Notes: a model not told the origin generated them from the sequence alone. A DNA stretch of 64,000 nt from Flavobacterium johnsoniae (GCF_030388325.1 NZ_CP103794.1:3410001-3474000), one strand, 5' to 3'; positions 1 to 8,594 are shown, counted from the first letter of the stretch. Made by a program: numbers and translations.

Positions 1-594
1 TTCCAGAGGCTGCATTACTTCAGTTTCCAGACAGTAATCTTCAGTAGTCAGTTTGGATAATATCAAGTTCATATCAATGGCACGCAGTATCCTGTGCAGG
101 TTGTATTCGGTTCTTGTACGGAAGGTAACAGGCTGGAGGATTACCATTTTTTCCTGCCTCTTTTTCCAATCAGTCAGAACCAGTTTCTGGAGCTGTTCCG
201 GACGAATGCCGATGTATTCATTTTCCTTTAAAAGAAGAGGAGCGTTCTCTAGAGGATAAATAACAAATACATTGTCAAATTCTGGAGCAGATTCAGGCAG
301 AACAGTATTGTCAAAATTATGTTTGGTCAAGAAACGGTTCATTTCTGCAAGACCTGATGCGCTTTTTGCCAGTCCTATAAAACGCAGTTTATGTTCCGAG
401 CGGAATTCTATTCCGACAATAGGCTTAATTCCAATAGCTTTACATCCTTTTATAAAATCATAAATGCCTGTTACGGTATTAATATCAGTCAGAGCCATTG
501 CATTAACACCGCAAACCGTGGCCTGCGAGATCAACTCTTCGAGCGGAATAGTTCCGTGGCGAAGAGAATGAAAAGAATGACAGTTGAGATACAT
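1..594 (-). CDS. dnaE: DNA polymerase III alpha subunit (DnaE type), PHP-domain N-terminus, partial
   Basis: The reverse strand is open for 198 codons from an ATG at 594 to the window edge, so the gene continues to the left. The translation begins MYLNCHSFHSLRHGT, the opening of the PHP domain of DnaE-type replicative polymerases, with the early His-x-x-His metal-site pattern. The ATG directly abuts the dinB stop, so the two genes form one transcription unit. By analogy with other bacteria that place a second dnaE beside a Y-family polymerase gene, this is probably an error-prone paralogue used in damage-induced synthesis. That role is inferred from context, because the polymerase core lies outside the window. 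Confidence 0.85.
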   Translation of the reverse strand, partial: MYLNCHSFHSLRHGTIPLEELISQATVCGVNAMALTDINTVTGIYDFIKGCKAIGIKPIVGIEFRSEHKLRFIGLAKSASGLAEMNRFLTKHNFDNTVLPESAPEFDNVFVIYPLENAPLLLKENEYIGIRPEQLQKLVLTDWKKRQEKMVILQPVTFRTRTEYNLHRILRAIDMNLILSKLTTEDYCLETEVMQPLE

Positions 595-1779
595 TTAATC
601 TGATTTACGTTTTAAAATTTCATTTTTAGTATTGGGTTTGAAAGATGCCCCAGCGCATCGCATTACTGCATCAAAGCCGTAACGGCTTTTCATTCGATCC
701 ATGGCCTGATAAAGTGCCAGCATTTCCTCAGTATCCTGAAAAAGGTCTATTTGGTAAGTTCCCCGCACGAGTCCACTGAATCTTACTCCAATTAGGCGAA
801 GTCGCATACGACGTTGGTATAGTTTTTCAAATAAATCTGTAACAGTTTTCGAAAGGATATGATCAGCTGAGGTATATTGAACCCGGCACTGTTTGGTTTC
901 AGTATCAAAATTTGCATAACGTATTTTGATGGTTACTGTCGAGGTCAGCCATTCTTCCGAGCGCAATTGAAAAGCCAGTTTTTCTACCATACCTAAAATA
1001 ATCCTTTTGAGTTTTGGAATATCGATGGTATCTTGGGTAAAAGTATGTTCGGTAGATATTGACTTTCTTTCGGTATATGGCTCAACGGGATTGTTATCTA
1101 TTCCATTGGCTTTCTTCCACAGCTCAGAACCATTCTTTCCTATCATCTGCTGAAGTACTTCGCAGGGCATCTTAGAAAGGGTTTCAATTGTACGAATCCC
1201 TATACGTGAGAGAAGCTGAAAAGTTTTATCTCCGACCATGGGTATTTTCTGAACAGACAAGGGATTCAGAAAAGACTGAACTAAATGTTGAGGTATCTCC
1301 AGATTCTGTTTTTGTTTGCCTTCGCCTGTACCAATTTTAGAAACTGTCTTGTTGATGGATAGGGCAAATGTCAGGGGTAGGCCAGTTTCTTTTATAATGG
1401 TCTGAGCAAGCTCATTTGTCCACTTATAACTGCCATGAAACTTATCCATACCTGTAATGTCCAGATAAAATTCATCAATGCTTGCTTTTTCTACAACAGG
1501 CGCTTTTTCTTGAATTATTTCTGTGATCTCATGGGAAAGCCTGGAGTATAATTCCATATCACCTTTCATAATTTTAGCCTGCGGGCATAATTTCATTGCC
1601 ATATGAATCGGCATTGCTGAACGCACTCCAAAACGGCGTGCTTCGTAAGAACATGATGCTACAACACCTCTATCACCACCTCCAATGATGAGAGGAATCC
1701 CGTTAAGTTCAGAATTGGTAAGTCTCTCGCAGGAAACGAAAAACGTATTCATGTCAATATGTACAATGGCCCGGCTCAT
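595..1779 (-). CDS. dinB: Y-family translesion DNA polymerase IV
   Basis: A 394-residue Y-family polymerase that copies past DNA lesions in the cytoplasm. The palm motif starts at residue 7 (HIDMNTFF, metal ligand D9), and the second catalytic motif SIDEFYLD supplies D102 and E103. The conserved YEARRFGVRSAMP segment is at 45-57. Helix-hairpin-helix and little-finger regions follow, and the length is normal for the family. The dnaE-like gene starts at the very next base, giving a two-gene mutagenesis operon. A lexA or imuA-like partner, often found beside such pairs, is not present in the window. The gene may be chromosomal or belong to the left end of the element. Confidence 0.93.
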   Translation of the reverse strand: MSRAIVHIDMNTFFVSCERLTNSELNGIPLIIGGGDRGVVASCSYEARRFGVRSAMPIHMAMKLCPQAKIMKGDMELYSRLSHEITEIIQEKAPVVEKASIDEFYLDITGMDKFHGSYKWTNELAQTIIKETGLPLTFALSINKTVSKIGTGEGKQKQNLEIPQHLVQSFLNPLSVQKIPMVGDKTFQLLSRIGIRTIETLSKMPCEVLQQMIGKNGSELWKKANGIDNNPVEPYTERKSISTEHTFTQDTIDIPKLKRIILGMVEKLAFQLRSEEWLTSTVTIKIRYANFDTETKQCRVQYTSADHILSKTVTDLFEKLYQRRMRLRLIGVRFSGLVRGTYQIDLFQDTEEMLALYQAMDRMKSRYGFDAVMRCAGASFKPNTKNEILKRKSD

Positions 1780-2138
1780 AATCTATATCATTTTACACAG
1801 GTCAAAATTAGTACAGATAATAACATTATTTAAATATTATTATGTTACAAATAGCAACAAAATTTAAAAATCCTTATTTTACAATACTTTATGAAATGCA
1901 AAAAAAATCAGAATTTGGGTTTGTTCAGAATTTACGTCGTAATCAATAAAAAGATTTTATTTATGAATAGACCTAATGAAATGTTTTGCCGGTATAAATA
2001 TTAAGATCAATTAATTTAGTGTAAGAGAAACATAAATATGCTGATCCTTTTTCCAAAAAAGCAAAATCAGCTGTCCTAAATTTAAATTTTAATACACATT
2101 TTTTCTTTATCTAAACGATCAAGATTGTGAAAACGTTT
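1780..2138. other. 359-bp AT-rich gap between dinB and the coupling-protein gene
   Basis: No gene is supported here; the short open frames are not protein-like. The dinB promoter candidate is at the left. The rest is AT-rich with long A and T runs. If dinB is chromosomal, the left end of the conjugative element must lie in this gap, but no direct repeat shared with the sequence beyond the recombinase (50032 onward) could be recognised by eye. Confidence 0.5.
1803..1810 (-). promoter_or_regulatory. candidate -7 element for dinB
   Basis: On the reverse strand this reads TAATTTTG, a full match to the Bacteroidota -7 consensus TAnnTTTG. Transcription would start near 1796, about 17 nt before the dinB ATG at 1779. 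No convincing TTG -33 element sits at the usual 17-23 nt spacing, so the call rests on one element. Confidence 0.35.
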
Positions 2139-4130
2139 TTAATTTTTCTTTTTTTTCACTATCAGATGTTTGCGGTTCACGTCACCTGCAATAATATCAA
2201 TTTCAGATTCAGAAAGATCCTGAATATCTTTTTTAATCTGCGCGTAATTTCTATTTACAATTCCATTTTCCAAACTGCGAACTGTGGGAAAATCTATATT
2301 ATTTTCAGTTTCTTTCTGAAGTGCTTTATGATCGTTTAAAATTTCTGAATGGAAACTTTTAAGATCAATCCTGCAATCAGGATTATCTGCCGTCATACCA
2401 ACAAATTCCCCAGAACTCAGCGATGCAATTTTAGAGGCAGGAACGGCAGATTCAAGCTGGCGGGACCTGCTTATGGACGTATCTGAACTGTTAATGGAAA
2501 GGCTTTCACGTTCCTGCATGATCTTTCCAAAACGCTCAGAAAGCTGTTTAGCAGTATCCCCTGTAACTTGTCCTGAGATTATATTTCCCGTTATGTTCAT
2601 AATCACATCGGCCTGCTCACGGCCATAATCTTTTTTGAGCTGGCTAAAGTCCTGTATTCCCAAACAGGTACTGACTTTATTGCTTCTTGCTGTTGCAATC
2701 AAACTATCTATATTGTTTAGATATACGGTTGGAAATTCGTCAAATATCAGACTGCTTTTAAATTTATCCTTCTGGTTTACCTGCTTGACAAGGCGGTTGA
2801 TATACAAAGAAAGTACGGCTCCATAAGTCTGTATTTTCTGCGGATTATTTCCCATGCATACGATTTTAGGATCTCGTGGATTATTAATATCAAGCGTAAA
2901 ATCATTGCCGCAAAGCACGTAATAAAGCTGAGGAGAGGAGAGCCTTGACATGGCAATTTTAGCTGAAGCAATTTGTCCCTCAAGCTGCTCTGACGCCTCA
3001 TTTAAATACGCGCTGACAAAGGGATTAATAAGCACTTCAATTTCTTTTTCAGATCTAAGAAGCGTAAATAGATTATTATATTCCAGCTGCATGAGTTCAA
3101 TCACATGAGGAAGAGTGCAGAATTCACCATTGTTGTATTTTTTCAAATACCATATGACAGCGGTTAAAAAATTGATCGGGGATTCAACAAAAAAATCGCC
3201 TTGTTTTTTGATCCACTCGCGGTTGAGTCCCAAAAGGATAGTACGCGCAGATTCTGCTGCGTCGGTTATGTCTGTCATGGAAGAAGGCTCAAGGGGATTG
3301 CATCTGTGGGAGCGGGTGAGATCGTCAAAATTAATGACAAAAAACTTAGGCTCGATTAAATACAAATGTCTGTATTTCAAATAAGCATTATAAGTGATTT
3401 TGGTCAGGTCATCGAACTTAAAATCATACACAAACATCGTGAAACCCTTTGCGATATGCTGGGTGATGATATGTCGGATAACAAAATAGGATTTACCTGA
3501 TCCTGGCGAGCCGCATACCAGAAGACCTCGAAAAGGATTGATGATATTGATCCAGCTTTTTCTCACTTTATCCTTAAGATAATACTTTGCAGGGAGATTA
3601 ATGGAAAATTCATTTTCCAGAAGCCTTTCTTCCTGCGGAAAGGTTTCATTTTCCCTATTGAAGATGTCACGTCCGTTTAAAGTCCTGCTGATCATTCTGC
3701 TGATCAGTGTTCCTCCGGTAATCACCAGAAGGAAACCAAGGCAGGTCAAGCAGATATAGACACCAAAGGCAGATAAATTAGTAAATCTAAGCAACAAAAT
3801 AAGCTGACTTCCAAAATATAAAAAAAGCCCTGAAGCAATAAAATATACAGCCGTCTTAAGTCTTAATTTTTCATTCTTACGGCCCTTAGCACCCATTAGG
3901 GAAATAAATACCAACAGCAGTGCTATAAACTTGGATTTAAGGAAGCTGCTGAAGAGCCCAGTCCTGTAAATATTCTCCAAAATCCGGTTGCTGAATTTCG
4001 ATGTCAGTCCTAAGTCAGCAAAAAAGCTGTAACCGTAATAATAAAAATGGACCCCCAAAATAATAATGCTAATCAGCCGGGTCATATCCAAAATTTTTCT
4101 CAGTGCCTGTTCATTTTCTCCTGTCTGCAT
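2139..4130 (-). CDS. mobC: type IV coupling protein (VirD4/TraG-like, YWFCY-type N-terminus)
   Basis: A 663-residue inner-membrane ATPase that brings the relaxase-DNA complex to the transfer channel. About four hydrophobic segments occupy residues 20-145, including an aromatic FYYYGYSFF stretch like the YWFCY domain of Bacteroidota MobC proteins. The Walker A motif GSPGSGKS is at 207-214, and a Walker B-like SLIFDEFP follows in the second half. It lies 21 bp downstream of the relaxase gene in the same operon. It is named MobC in many Bacteroidota elements and TraG elsewhere. It is distinct from the VirB4-type TraG at 37381. Confidence 0.9.
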   Translation of the reverse strand: MQTGENEQALRKILDMTRLISIIILGVHFYYYGYSFFADLGLTSKFSNRILENIYRTGLFSSFLKSKFIALLLVFISLMGAKGRKNEKLRLKTAVYFIASGLFLYFGSQLILLLRFTNLSAFGVYICLTCLGFLLVITGGTLISRMISRTLNGRDIFNRENETFPQEERLLENEFSINLPAKYYLKDKVRKSWINIINPFRGLLVCGSPGSGKSYFVIRHIITQHIAKGFTMFVYDFKFDDLTKITYNAYLKYRHLYLIEPKFFVINFDDLTRSHRCNPLEPSSMTDITDAAESARTILLGLNREWIKKQGDFFVESPINFLTAVIWYLKKYNNGEFCTLPHVIELMQLEYNNLFTLLRSEKEIEVLINPFVSAYLNEASEQLEGQIASAKIAMSRLSSPQLYYVLCGNDFTLDINNPRDPKIVCMGNNPQKIQTYGAVLSLYINRLVKQVNQKDKFKSSLIFDEFPTVYLNNIDSLIATARSNKVSTCLGIQDFSQLKKDYGREQADVIMNITGNIISGQVTGDTAKQLSERFGKIMQERESLSINSSDTSISRSRQLESAVPASKIASLSSGEFVGMTADNPDCRIDLKSFHSEILNDHKALQKETENNIDFPTVRSLENGIVNRNYAQIKKDIQDLSESEIDIIAGDVNRKHLIVKKKKN

Positions 4131-4151
4131 AACTGTAATTTTTAGAATTTA

Positions 4152-5435
4152 TTAATTATTTGAAAGACCCTTTCTTTTTCTTCTTTTCTTTTTTTTCTTC
4201 AATGCCGCAGGAAGATAAATGCCGGGATATTCCTTTTGAAAGAGACTGCTGATAAATTCCTGCAATGGCTGTGGGGATAGGTTCTTTGACACCAGAATGT
4301 CCTGTATTTCCAAAAGGATTTTGACCGCTGGATTTTTTAGAAATTCAGATGTAAAAGCAGTATTTAAAAAATTTGCTTTCGTGTTTCTGCACCCCTGCAG
4401 TACAGCCGCTGCAGAGAATTCTTTTCCCAGCTCGCTTCCGTTGCAAACCTGTTTAGAAACATGGTCTATATACGTTAGGCCATACAATGAACCATTTTGG
4501 GCAAGCCTTTTAACCAATGTAATTCCGTGGGATTCCAGAGCCAGTGCCAGTTCCTGCAGAGACGGTGTTTCTGATTGAAATAGAGAACGTACCTCATTTT
4601 TTATTCTAAGACCGGGTCTGGAATTCTTAATCCTGTTTTCTTCAAATTTTCCCTCAAGGAACCTAAGGGTTGGCTTGTTATAAAAATCACTGGCTTTAAT
4701 AGGAACACCGATCTGTTTGCCATCTTTATCCACAATGCGGTAAACCAATCCTCCGCCTTTAAAAACACGTGAACTTTCAGAGCCGCGGTCTGCCATTACA
4801 TTGTAAAGGTTCAGGACAGCATTAAGCTGCGGAAGGCTTTTATACTGATAGGTATTCAGTACAAAATCCAGTACTTTGGCAACTGCTTTTTTGGACTGAA
4901 TTTTTCCATAACTTACTATTGAGGGGTTTATAGGCTCTAAGCTGTAATCGACCTGCTTTTCCCGGCCCTGCGCTTTTATGAGATTGAAGTCCTTTTCAAT
5001 TTTTATACGGGCATTCTCAGACTGGTTGCGGCCAATATTCTGCATATCAATTCTTCTGCCGTCTGGTTTTACTTTTATTGAAATTATATGAATGTGCGGA
5101 TGTGCTGCATCAAAGTGCTGATAAACCAGAAAGGGCTGGTTGCTGAATCCGATTTCAGTCATATAGGTATAGGCGATCTCCATCAATCTATCCGGGTTCA
5201 GATCTTTCTCCAAGGGATGAAAATTAAGGGATATATGAACACTTCCACGCTTAACATTTTCATTAAGTTCCAATTGATTGAGGAGTAAATTTATTTTTAG
5301 TGAGCTGCTCAGATGGTTGTGATCTGCAGGATAATTTCTCTCACCAATACACAAGGCATCACCAAGAGAAACTTTGTTTTCGTTGTAATGAAATATCCTT
5401 CTTACCGACTGTCCTGTTTTAATTACTGCAACCAT
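4152..5435 (-). CDS. mobB: relaxase/mobilization nuclease MobB
   Basis: A 427-residue relaxase that nicks the transfer origin and stays bound to the 5' end. The N-terminal catalytic domain has the metal-binding histidine cluster HPHIHI (H112, H114, H116) and a candidate nucleophile Y17 in FHYNENK. The C-terminal half is basic and ends in a lysine/arginine-rich tail. Its start overlaps the mobA gene by 13 bp, indicating translational coupling. It belongs to the relaxase family (Pfam Relaxase) found in Bacteroidota mobilisable and conjugative elements. Confidence 0.92.
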   Translation of the reverse strand: MVAVIKTGQSVRRIFHYNENKVSLGDALCIGERNYPADHNHLSSSLKINLLLNQLELNENVKRGSVHISLNFHPLEKDLNPDRLMEIAYTYMTEIGFSNQPFLVYQHFDAAHPHIHIISIKVKPDGRRIDMQNIGRNQSENARIKIEKDFNLIKAQGREKQVDYSLEPINPSIVSYGKIQSKKAVAKVLDFVLNTYQYKSLPQLNAVLNLYNVMADRGSESSRVFKGGGLVYRIVDKDGKQIGVPIKASDFYNKPTLRFLEGKFEENRIKNSRPGLRIKNEVRSLFQSETPSLQELALALESHGITLVKRLAQNGSLYGLTYIDHVSKQVCNGSELGKEFSAAAVLQGCRNTKANFLNTAFTSEFLKNPAVKILLEIQDILVSKNLSPQPLQEFISSLFQKEYPGIYLPAALKKKKKRRKRKGLSNN

Positions 5436-5812
5436 TTTTCAGCGAGTTTTAATACACAGTTTTTTATTTTTTCAATGGAATTAAAAAGTATTTCTTTCTG
5501 CTCCAGAGATGCATAAATCCAATCCCTGAATTCAGGAATCTGCTGCAGGGTATGGAGCTTTTTCACCATCTGGTTATAATTGTTTCCGACCGCATTAAGG
5601 TCTGCTCTGAGCCTGCTGATTTCTAGTATAAAATCATCCACAGACTGGTTTCTGTATTTTAGAATTACTGGTTTTCCCAGCATATTTTTTCTGGCAAAAT
5701 CGCTGAGTTTAGGACATAGGGATTTTTCAAATCTTCTTTGAAGAAGGTTCATTTCTTCTGTCGTAAGCCGAAGGTGGACCCACTTGATACGGTTAGTGTT
5801 TTTCTCTTTCAT
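5423..5812 (-). CDS. mobA: relaxosome accessory protein MobA (ribbon-helix-helix type)
   Basis: A 129-residue basic protein with the family pattern WVHLRLTTEEMNLLQRRFE near the N-terminus, as in relaxosome proteins that bind the transfer origin and help the relaxase. A central helix (LNAVGNNYNQMVKKLH) is also typical. It is the first gene of the mobA-mobB-mobC operon, and the hairpin-rich stretch upstream (5896-5964) is its likely binding region. Origin binding is known for the family; nothing here shows it directly. Confidence 0.85.
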   Translation of the reverse strand: MKEKNTNRIKWVHLRLTTEEMNLLQRRFEKSLCPKLSDFARKNMLGKPVILKYRNQSVDDFILEISRLRADLNAVGNNYNQMVKKLHTLQQIPEFRDWIYASLEQKEILFNSIEKIKNCVLKLAEKWLQ

Positions 5813-6151
5813 CTTGTTTCATTTTCATTTCTAAAACCATATTTTTCTTAAAATTTCTCTGCCAGCGAGTTTCGAGCCATTGGGCAGCCAGAGAGCGGTT
5901 GTGATACAACCGGACATCTGGCCGACTGCAGGAACGATGCAGTCTTTCAGATTCTTTAAAGAATTGCATAGAGAATTATAAGTTATAGGATTTATTATAA
6001 ATCTACAGAGTGGCTCTTCCTTTATAAATCAATGTACGAATGTAGGAAAGCCACAAATGCCGGGCAATCATCACTAGATTTTGATGTGAATAAACTCAAG
6101 GGAGCTTCTTATTTTTACATCAAATAGTATTAATCTAAAAACGTTGAAATT
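5813..6151. other. 339-bp intergenic region between mobA and a small divergent gene
   Basis: Besides the three hairpins at 5896-5964, the gap contains a GATTTAT/ATAAATC near-palindrome around 5991-6005 and the inverted pair TTTGATGT (6080-6087) / ACATCAAA (6117-6124) shortly before the ATG at 6152. Both flanking genes are transcribed away from it, so it should also hold their promoters. No gene is visible. Confidence 0.5.
5896..5964. other. candidate origin of transfer (oriT): three hairpins upstream of mobA
   Basis: Three inverted repeats lie close together. The first is CGGTTGT (5896-5902) with ACAACCG (5906-5912), a 7-bp stem and 3-nt loop. The second is GACTGCA (5924-5930) with TGCAGTC (5938-5944), a 7-bp stem and 7-nt loop. 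The third is the 14-bp perfect palindrome at 5951-5964 (ATTCTTT/AAAGAAT). The position just upstream of the mob operon and the dense symmetry fit an oriT. The nick site cannot be assigned from sequence alone. Confidence 0.55.
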
Positions 6152-6436
6152 ATGATTACAAAAAATGAAGTTTCCAAGGTATATGATACTGTGCTGAGTA
6201 CACCTGGAATGAGCGAGCTGGTGAAGATTGATTTGAAAATTTCGCGAAAAAATGTATTGCTGCTGAGCCATGTCATCAGTAAAGGGCTGGATCCAAAAAC
6301 CGAAGATTCAGGACTGCTGGCCGGAATCTCGGAGCAAGGAATCTCGGACCTCAAAAATCTTTCCGAAGATTGCCTGCAGAAAGCAGGACTTGTGGAACTG
6401 AATCAAAAGCTGATAACACTCAGCGGAAGTCTCTAA
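6152..6436 (+). CDS. small conserved-looking protein, function unknown
   Basis: A 94-residue soluble protein beginning MITKNEVSKVYDTVLSTPGM. It has no signal peptide, membrane segment or cysteine-metal motif, is predicted mostly helical, and has a leucine-rich C-terminus. It is divergent from mobA across the candidate oriT and is followed by a strong terminator, so it is a monocistronic unit of the element. I do not recognise the family. A role in transfer or maintenance would be a guess from position only. Confidence 0.65.
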   Translation: MITKNEVSKVYDTVLSTPGMSELVKIDLKISRKNVLLLSHVISKGLDPKTEDSGLLAGISEQGISDLKNLSEDCLQKAGLVELNQKLITLSGSL

Positions 6437-6464
6437 GAAAGAAAGGAGCATTCTAAAAATGATG

Positions 6465-6502
6465 AGCGCTTAACAAATAAAAACTATTTGTCAAGCGCTT
6501 TT
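6465..6502 (+). terminator. intrinsic terminator after the 94-aa gene
   Basis: AGCGCTT-A-ACAAATA (6465-6479) pairs with TATTTGT-C-AAGCGCT (6485-6499), giving two 7-bp helices around one mismatch and a 5-nt loop, followed by TTTT. It also shows that an upstream start for the next gene at 6488 would fall inside a terminator. Confidence 0.8.
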
Positions 6503-6527
6503 CTCGTATCAGTATTTCTGTACGAAA

Positions 6528-6561
6528 TTGGCACGTTTTTTAAAACTTTTGGCACGTTTTT
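6528..6561 (+). repeat. two 13-bp direct repeats, 21 bp apart, upstream of the MauE-like gene
   Basis: The sequence TTGGCACGTTTTT occurs exactly at 6528-6540 and again at 6549-6561. The period of 21 bp is two helical turns. The second copy ends about 28 bp before the -7 candidate at 6589, the place expected for an activator or other regulator binding as a dimer on one DNA face. Confidence 0.7.
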
Positions 6562-6588
6562 GATAACCTCAGTTCAAAAAAACACCTC

Positions 6589-6596
6589 TACATTTG
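6589..6596 (+). promoter_or_regulatory. candidate -7 element for the MauE-like gene
   Basis: TACATTTG matches TAnnTTTG. Transcription would start near 6603, about 55 nt upstream of the ATG at 6659. A TTG at 6560-6562 is a little too far away (26 nt) for a standard -33 element, which would fit a promoter helped by the tandem repeats just upstream. Confidence 0.45.
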
Positions 6597-6658
6597 CTAA
6601 TGATCTTTTTTGCTGTTACCGGCATTCTCGAAATAGGAATATTATAAACTTTTTGATT

Positions 6659-8179
6659 ATGAAACTACGATTCAATTTTAAAAGTGTTTTTATAGAAGTA
6701 GTAAGCCTATTGTTTATACTATTATTTGTCTATGCCGCTATCACTAAGCTTCTCGATTTTGAAAATTTTCAGGTCCAATTGGGACAGTCCCCGCTACTAA
6801 GTGCATACGCTTCGTGGGTATCGTGGCTGGTACCGATAATTGAATTGGTCATTGCAACGGCCTTGATTATTCCAAAGTGTCGTACAGCAGCTCTTATAGC
6901 ATCTCTGGGTATGATGACTATGTTCTCGGTATATATCATAATCATATTGAATTATAGTTCTTTTGTTCCCTGCTCCTGTGGAGGAATCCTAGAGAAAATG
7001 AACTGGAAGGAGCATCTAGTATTTAATTTGTTTTTTGTACTACTTGCTGTAATAACTATTATGATCATGCCTGTAAAAAAAGAATTTAATGCCGAAAACA
7101 GGATTTTTAATTTTGAAAAAAAACACAAGTATATTTCATTACTTTCTTCAATTTTTCTAGCTGTAGGAATTATGTTTTTACTCTTTATAAAGTCTGAAAG
7201 CACCATGAAATTTGATAATTCTTTTATAAGGAGGTTCGCAGGAGGGACTGAAAAGATTTATGAAAAAAACCTGTATTATAACTCCTTTTATTTTGCAGGT
7301 GCAGTTGAAGGGAAGATCTATTTGGGAAATCGAAGCGCACCGCTAATTGCCACAGAATTGGATACCGCTCTTGTTATTGTGAAGTATCACACAATAAAAG
7401 TAAATGATACTGCAATTTCAAAAAGTGCACAATTGAGGATTAATCAATCGGGCTTTTATCTTATTGATGGCAGCATATCATCGGTTTTCAGGGGAAAAAT
7501 GCTTGATTGGAAGGCAAAAATTATTAGGAGAGAAAAACTGAGATTCACACAGCCGCAAGTTGTAGATTCTCTCAATATATCTTTCAGGACTATTGATCAA
7601 AGTACTGATCAGAGCGAGCTTGGAAGTCTGTTTTTGGGGTATCATGCAAGAGTTAGTATTCAATCTGATTTGCTGCAGAAACAAGTAGATGGAATGTTTG
7701 ATGTTGACGGAAAATTATATTATGACTATTACAGCAAGCGGCATGTCTATATTTACACGTACCGAAATGAATTTATAGTATCGGACAGCAAATTAAATTT
7801 GATTTATCGAAGCAATACGATTGACACAGTTAGAATGGCCAAAATTAAGGTAGCCTTCATAAAAAGCCGTGGGGTAAAGAAATTGGCGGCTCCACCTTTG
7901 GTTGTCAATAAATATGGAGCTGTTTGCCACAATTTATTGTTTATAAATTCTAATATAACCGGAAGATATGAGGATCGGAAAATGTGGAATCAGGCGGCTG
8001 TTATAGATGTCTATAATCTTAAAAACAAGTCCTATATTTCAAGCTTTTATGTCTATAATATCAAAGATGAAAAACTGAAAAGCTTTTATGTAAAAAATGA
8101 TATTTTCTATGCACTGATTGGTACGCATTTGACTGCCTACAGACTTGGGAAAATAATTAAAAACCAATATAATAATTAG
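6659..8179 (+). CDS. MauE/DoxX-type redox-associated membrane protein with C-terminal extracytoplasmic domain
   Basis: A 506-residue protein. The N-terminal ~150 residues hold four membrane helices of the MauE/DoxX fold with a PCSCGG motif (C105, C107), the feature of family members tied to thiol oxidation or maturation of exported proteins. A further hydrophobic stretch near 176-193 precedes a large polar C-terminal region, rich in aromatic and Ser/Thr residues, with no recognised domain. The ATG at 6659 is chosen over an open frame from 6488 because that start lies in a terminator and before the promoter. It is followed by an exported four-cysteine peptide, the likely substrate or partner (inference). 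Confidence 0.8.
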   Translation: MKLRFNFKSVFIEVVSLLFILLFVYAAITKLLDFENFQVQLGQSPLLSAYASWVSWLVPIIELVIATALIIPKCRTAALIASLGMMTMFSVYIIIILNYSSFVPCSCGGILEKMNWKEHLVFNLFFVLLAVITIMIMPVKKEFNAENRIFNFEKKHKYISLLSSIFLAVGIMFLLFIKSESTMKFDNSFIRRFAGGTEKIYEKNLYYNSFYFAGAVEGKIYLGNRSAPLIATELDTALVIVKYHTIKVNDTAISKSAQLRINQSGFYLIDGSISSVFRGKMLDWKAKIIRREKLRFTQPQVVDSLNISFRTIDQSTDQSELGSLFLGYHARVSIQSDLLQKQVDGMFDVDGKLYYDYYSKRHVYIYTYRNEFIVSDSKLNLIYRSNTIDTVRMAKIKVAFIKSRGVKKLAAPPLVVNKYGAVCHNLLFINSNITGRYEDRKMWNQAAVIDVYNLKNKSYISSFYVYNIKDEKLKSFYVKNDIFYALIGTHLTAYRLGKIIKNQYNN

Positions 8180-8259
8180 CTAATTGAAAACTGCGCAGTG
8201 TCAGGGGGAAGATTGAAAACCTGTAAAAGAGTAGATCGTTAACTATATAAACTTTTATT

Positions 8260-8547
8260 ATGAAATCAATTAATTTAAAACAGGCTGTGCCTGTTATGGT
8301 TTTTGCCCTTGCAATTGCGGGTGCATTTACAACTAGTGCGATGGAGAGAAGCAGTAGAGCTGCTATCAATGTGGATGCTTATAAAAGACTTAATCCTGCC
8401 GGATTGTGTGATGAGGAAAAATTCACATGTTCAACAAACAACTTGAATGATATTTGTCGAGTTGATTACACCAATCCTTCATCCCAGCAACTGTGGGCAA
8501 AAAACTCCAACGGATCTTGTGCCGTTCAAGTTTATAGAGAAGAATAA
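8260..8547 (+). CDS. small exported four-cysteine protein, DUF6520 type
   Basis: A 95-residue precursor with an N-terminal hydrophobic segment (residues 10-27, PVMVFALAIAGAFTTSA) and a mature part of about 65 residues with four cysteines (C50, C57, C66, C87), enough for two disulphides. Size, signal and cysteine layout resemble the DUF6520 peptides common in Flavobacteria, whose function is not known. It lies 80 bp after the MauE-like gene on the same strand and before a strong terminator, so the two are probably cotranscribed. Possible roles include a secreted effector, signal peptide or surface factor. Confidence 0.8.
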   Translation: MKSINLKQAVPVMVFALAIAGAFTTSAMERSSRAAINVDAYKRLNPAGLCDEEKFTCSTNNLNDICRVDYTNPSSQQLWAKNSNGSCAVQVYREE

Positions 8548-8554
8548 TAATTGT

Positions 8555-8590
8555 AAATGCAGTTCCAAAGAACTGCATTTATTTTTTTTA
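8555..8590 (+). terminator. intrinsic terminator after the DUF6520 gene
   Basis: An 11-bp perfect stem, AAATGCAGTTC (8555-8565) with GAACTGCATTT (8570-8580), 4-nt loop, then A followed by a run of eight T. It separates the convergent DUF6520 and S9-peptidase genes. Confidence 0.9.
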
Positions 8591-8594
8591 AATA

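Noticed and set aside
6528..6575. TTGGCACG repeats as sigma-54 (-24/-12) promoters
   Set aside because: The -24-like TGGCACG is present twice, but no GC dinucleotide lies at the -12 distance in either copy. A tandem operator fits better.
6488..6658. Longer start for the MauE-like gene at 6488
   Set aside because: It lies inside a clear terminator stem and upstream of the -7 candidate, and the extra residues do not look like part of the family. The ATG at 6659 begins the usual helix layout.
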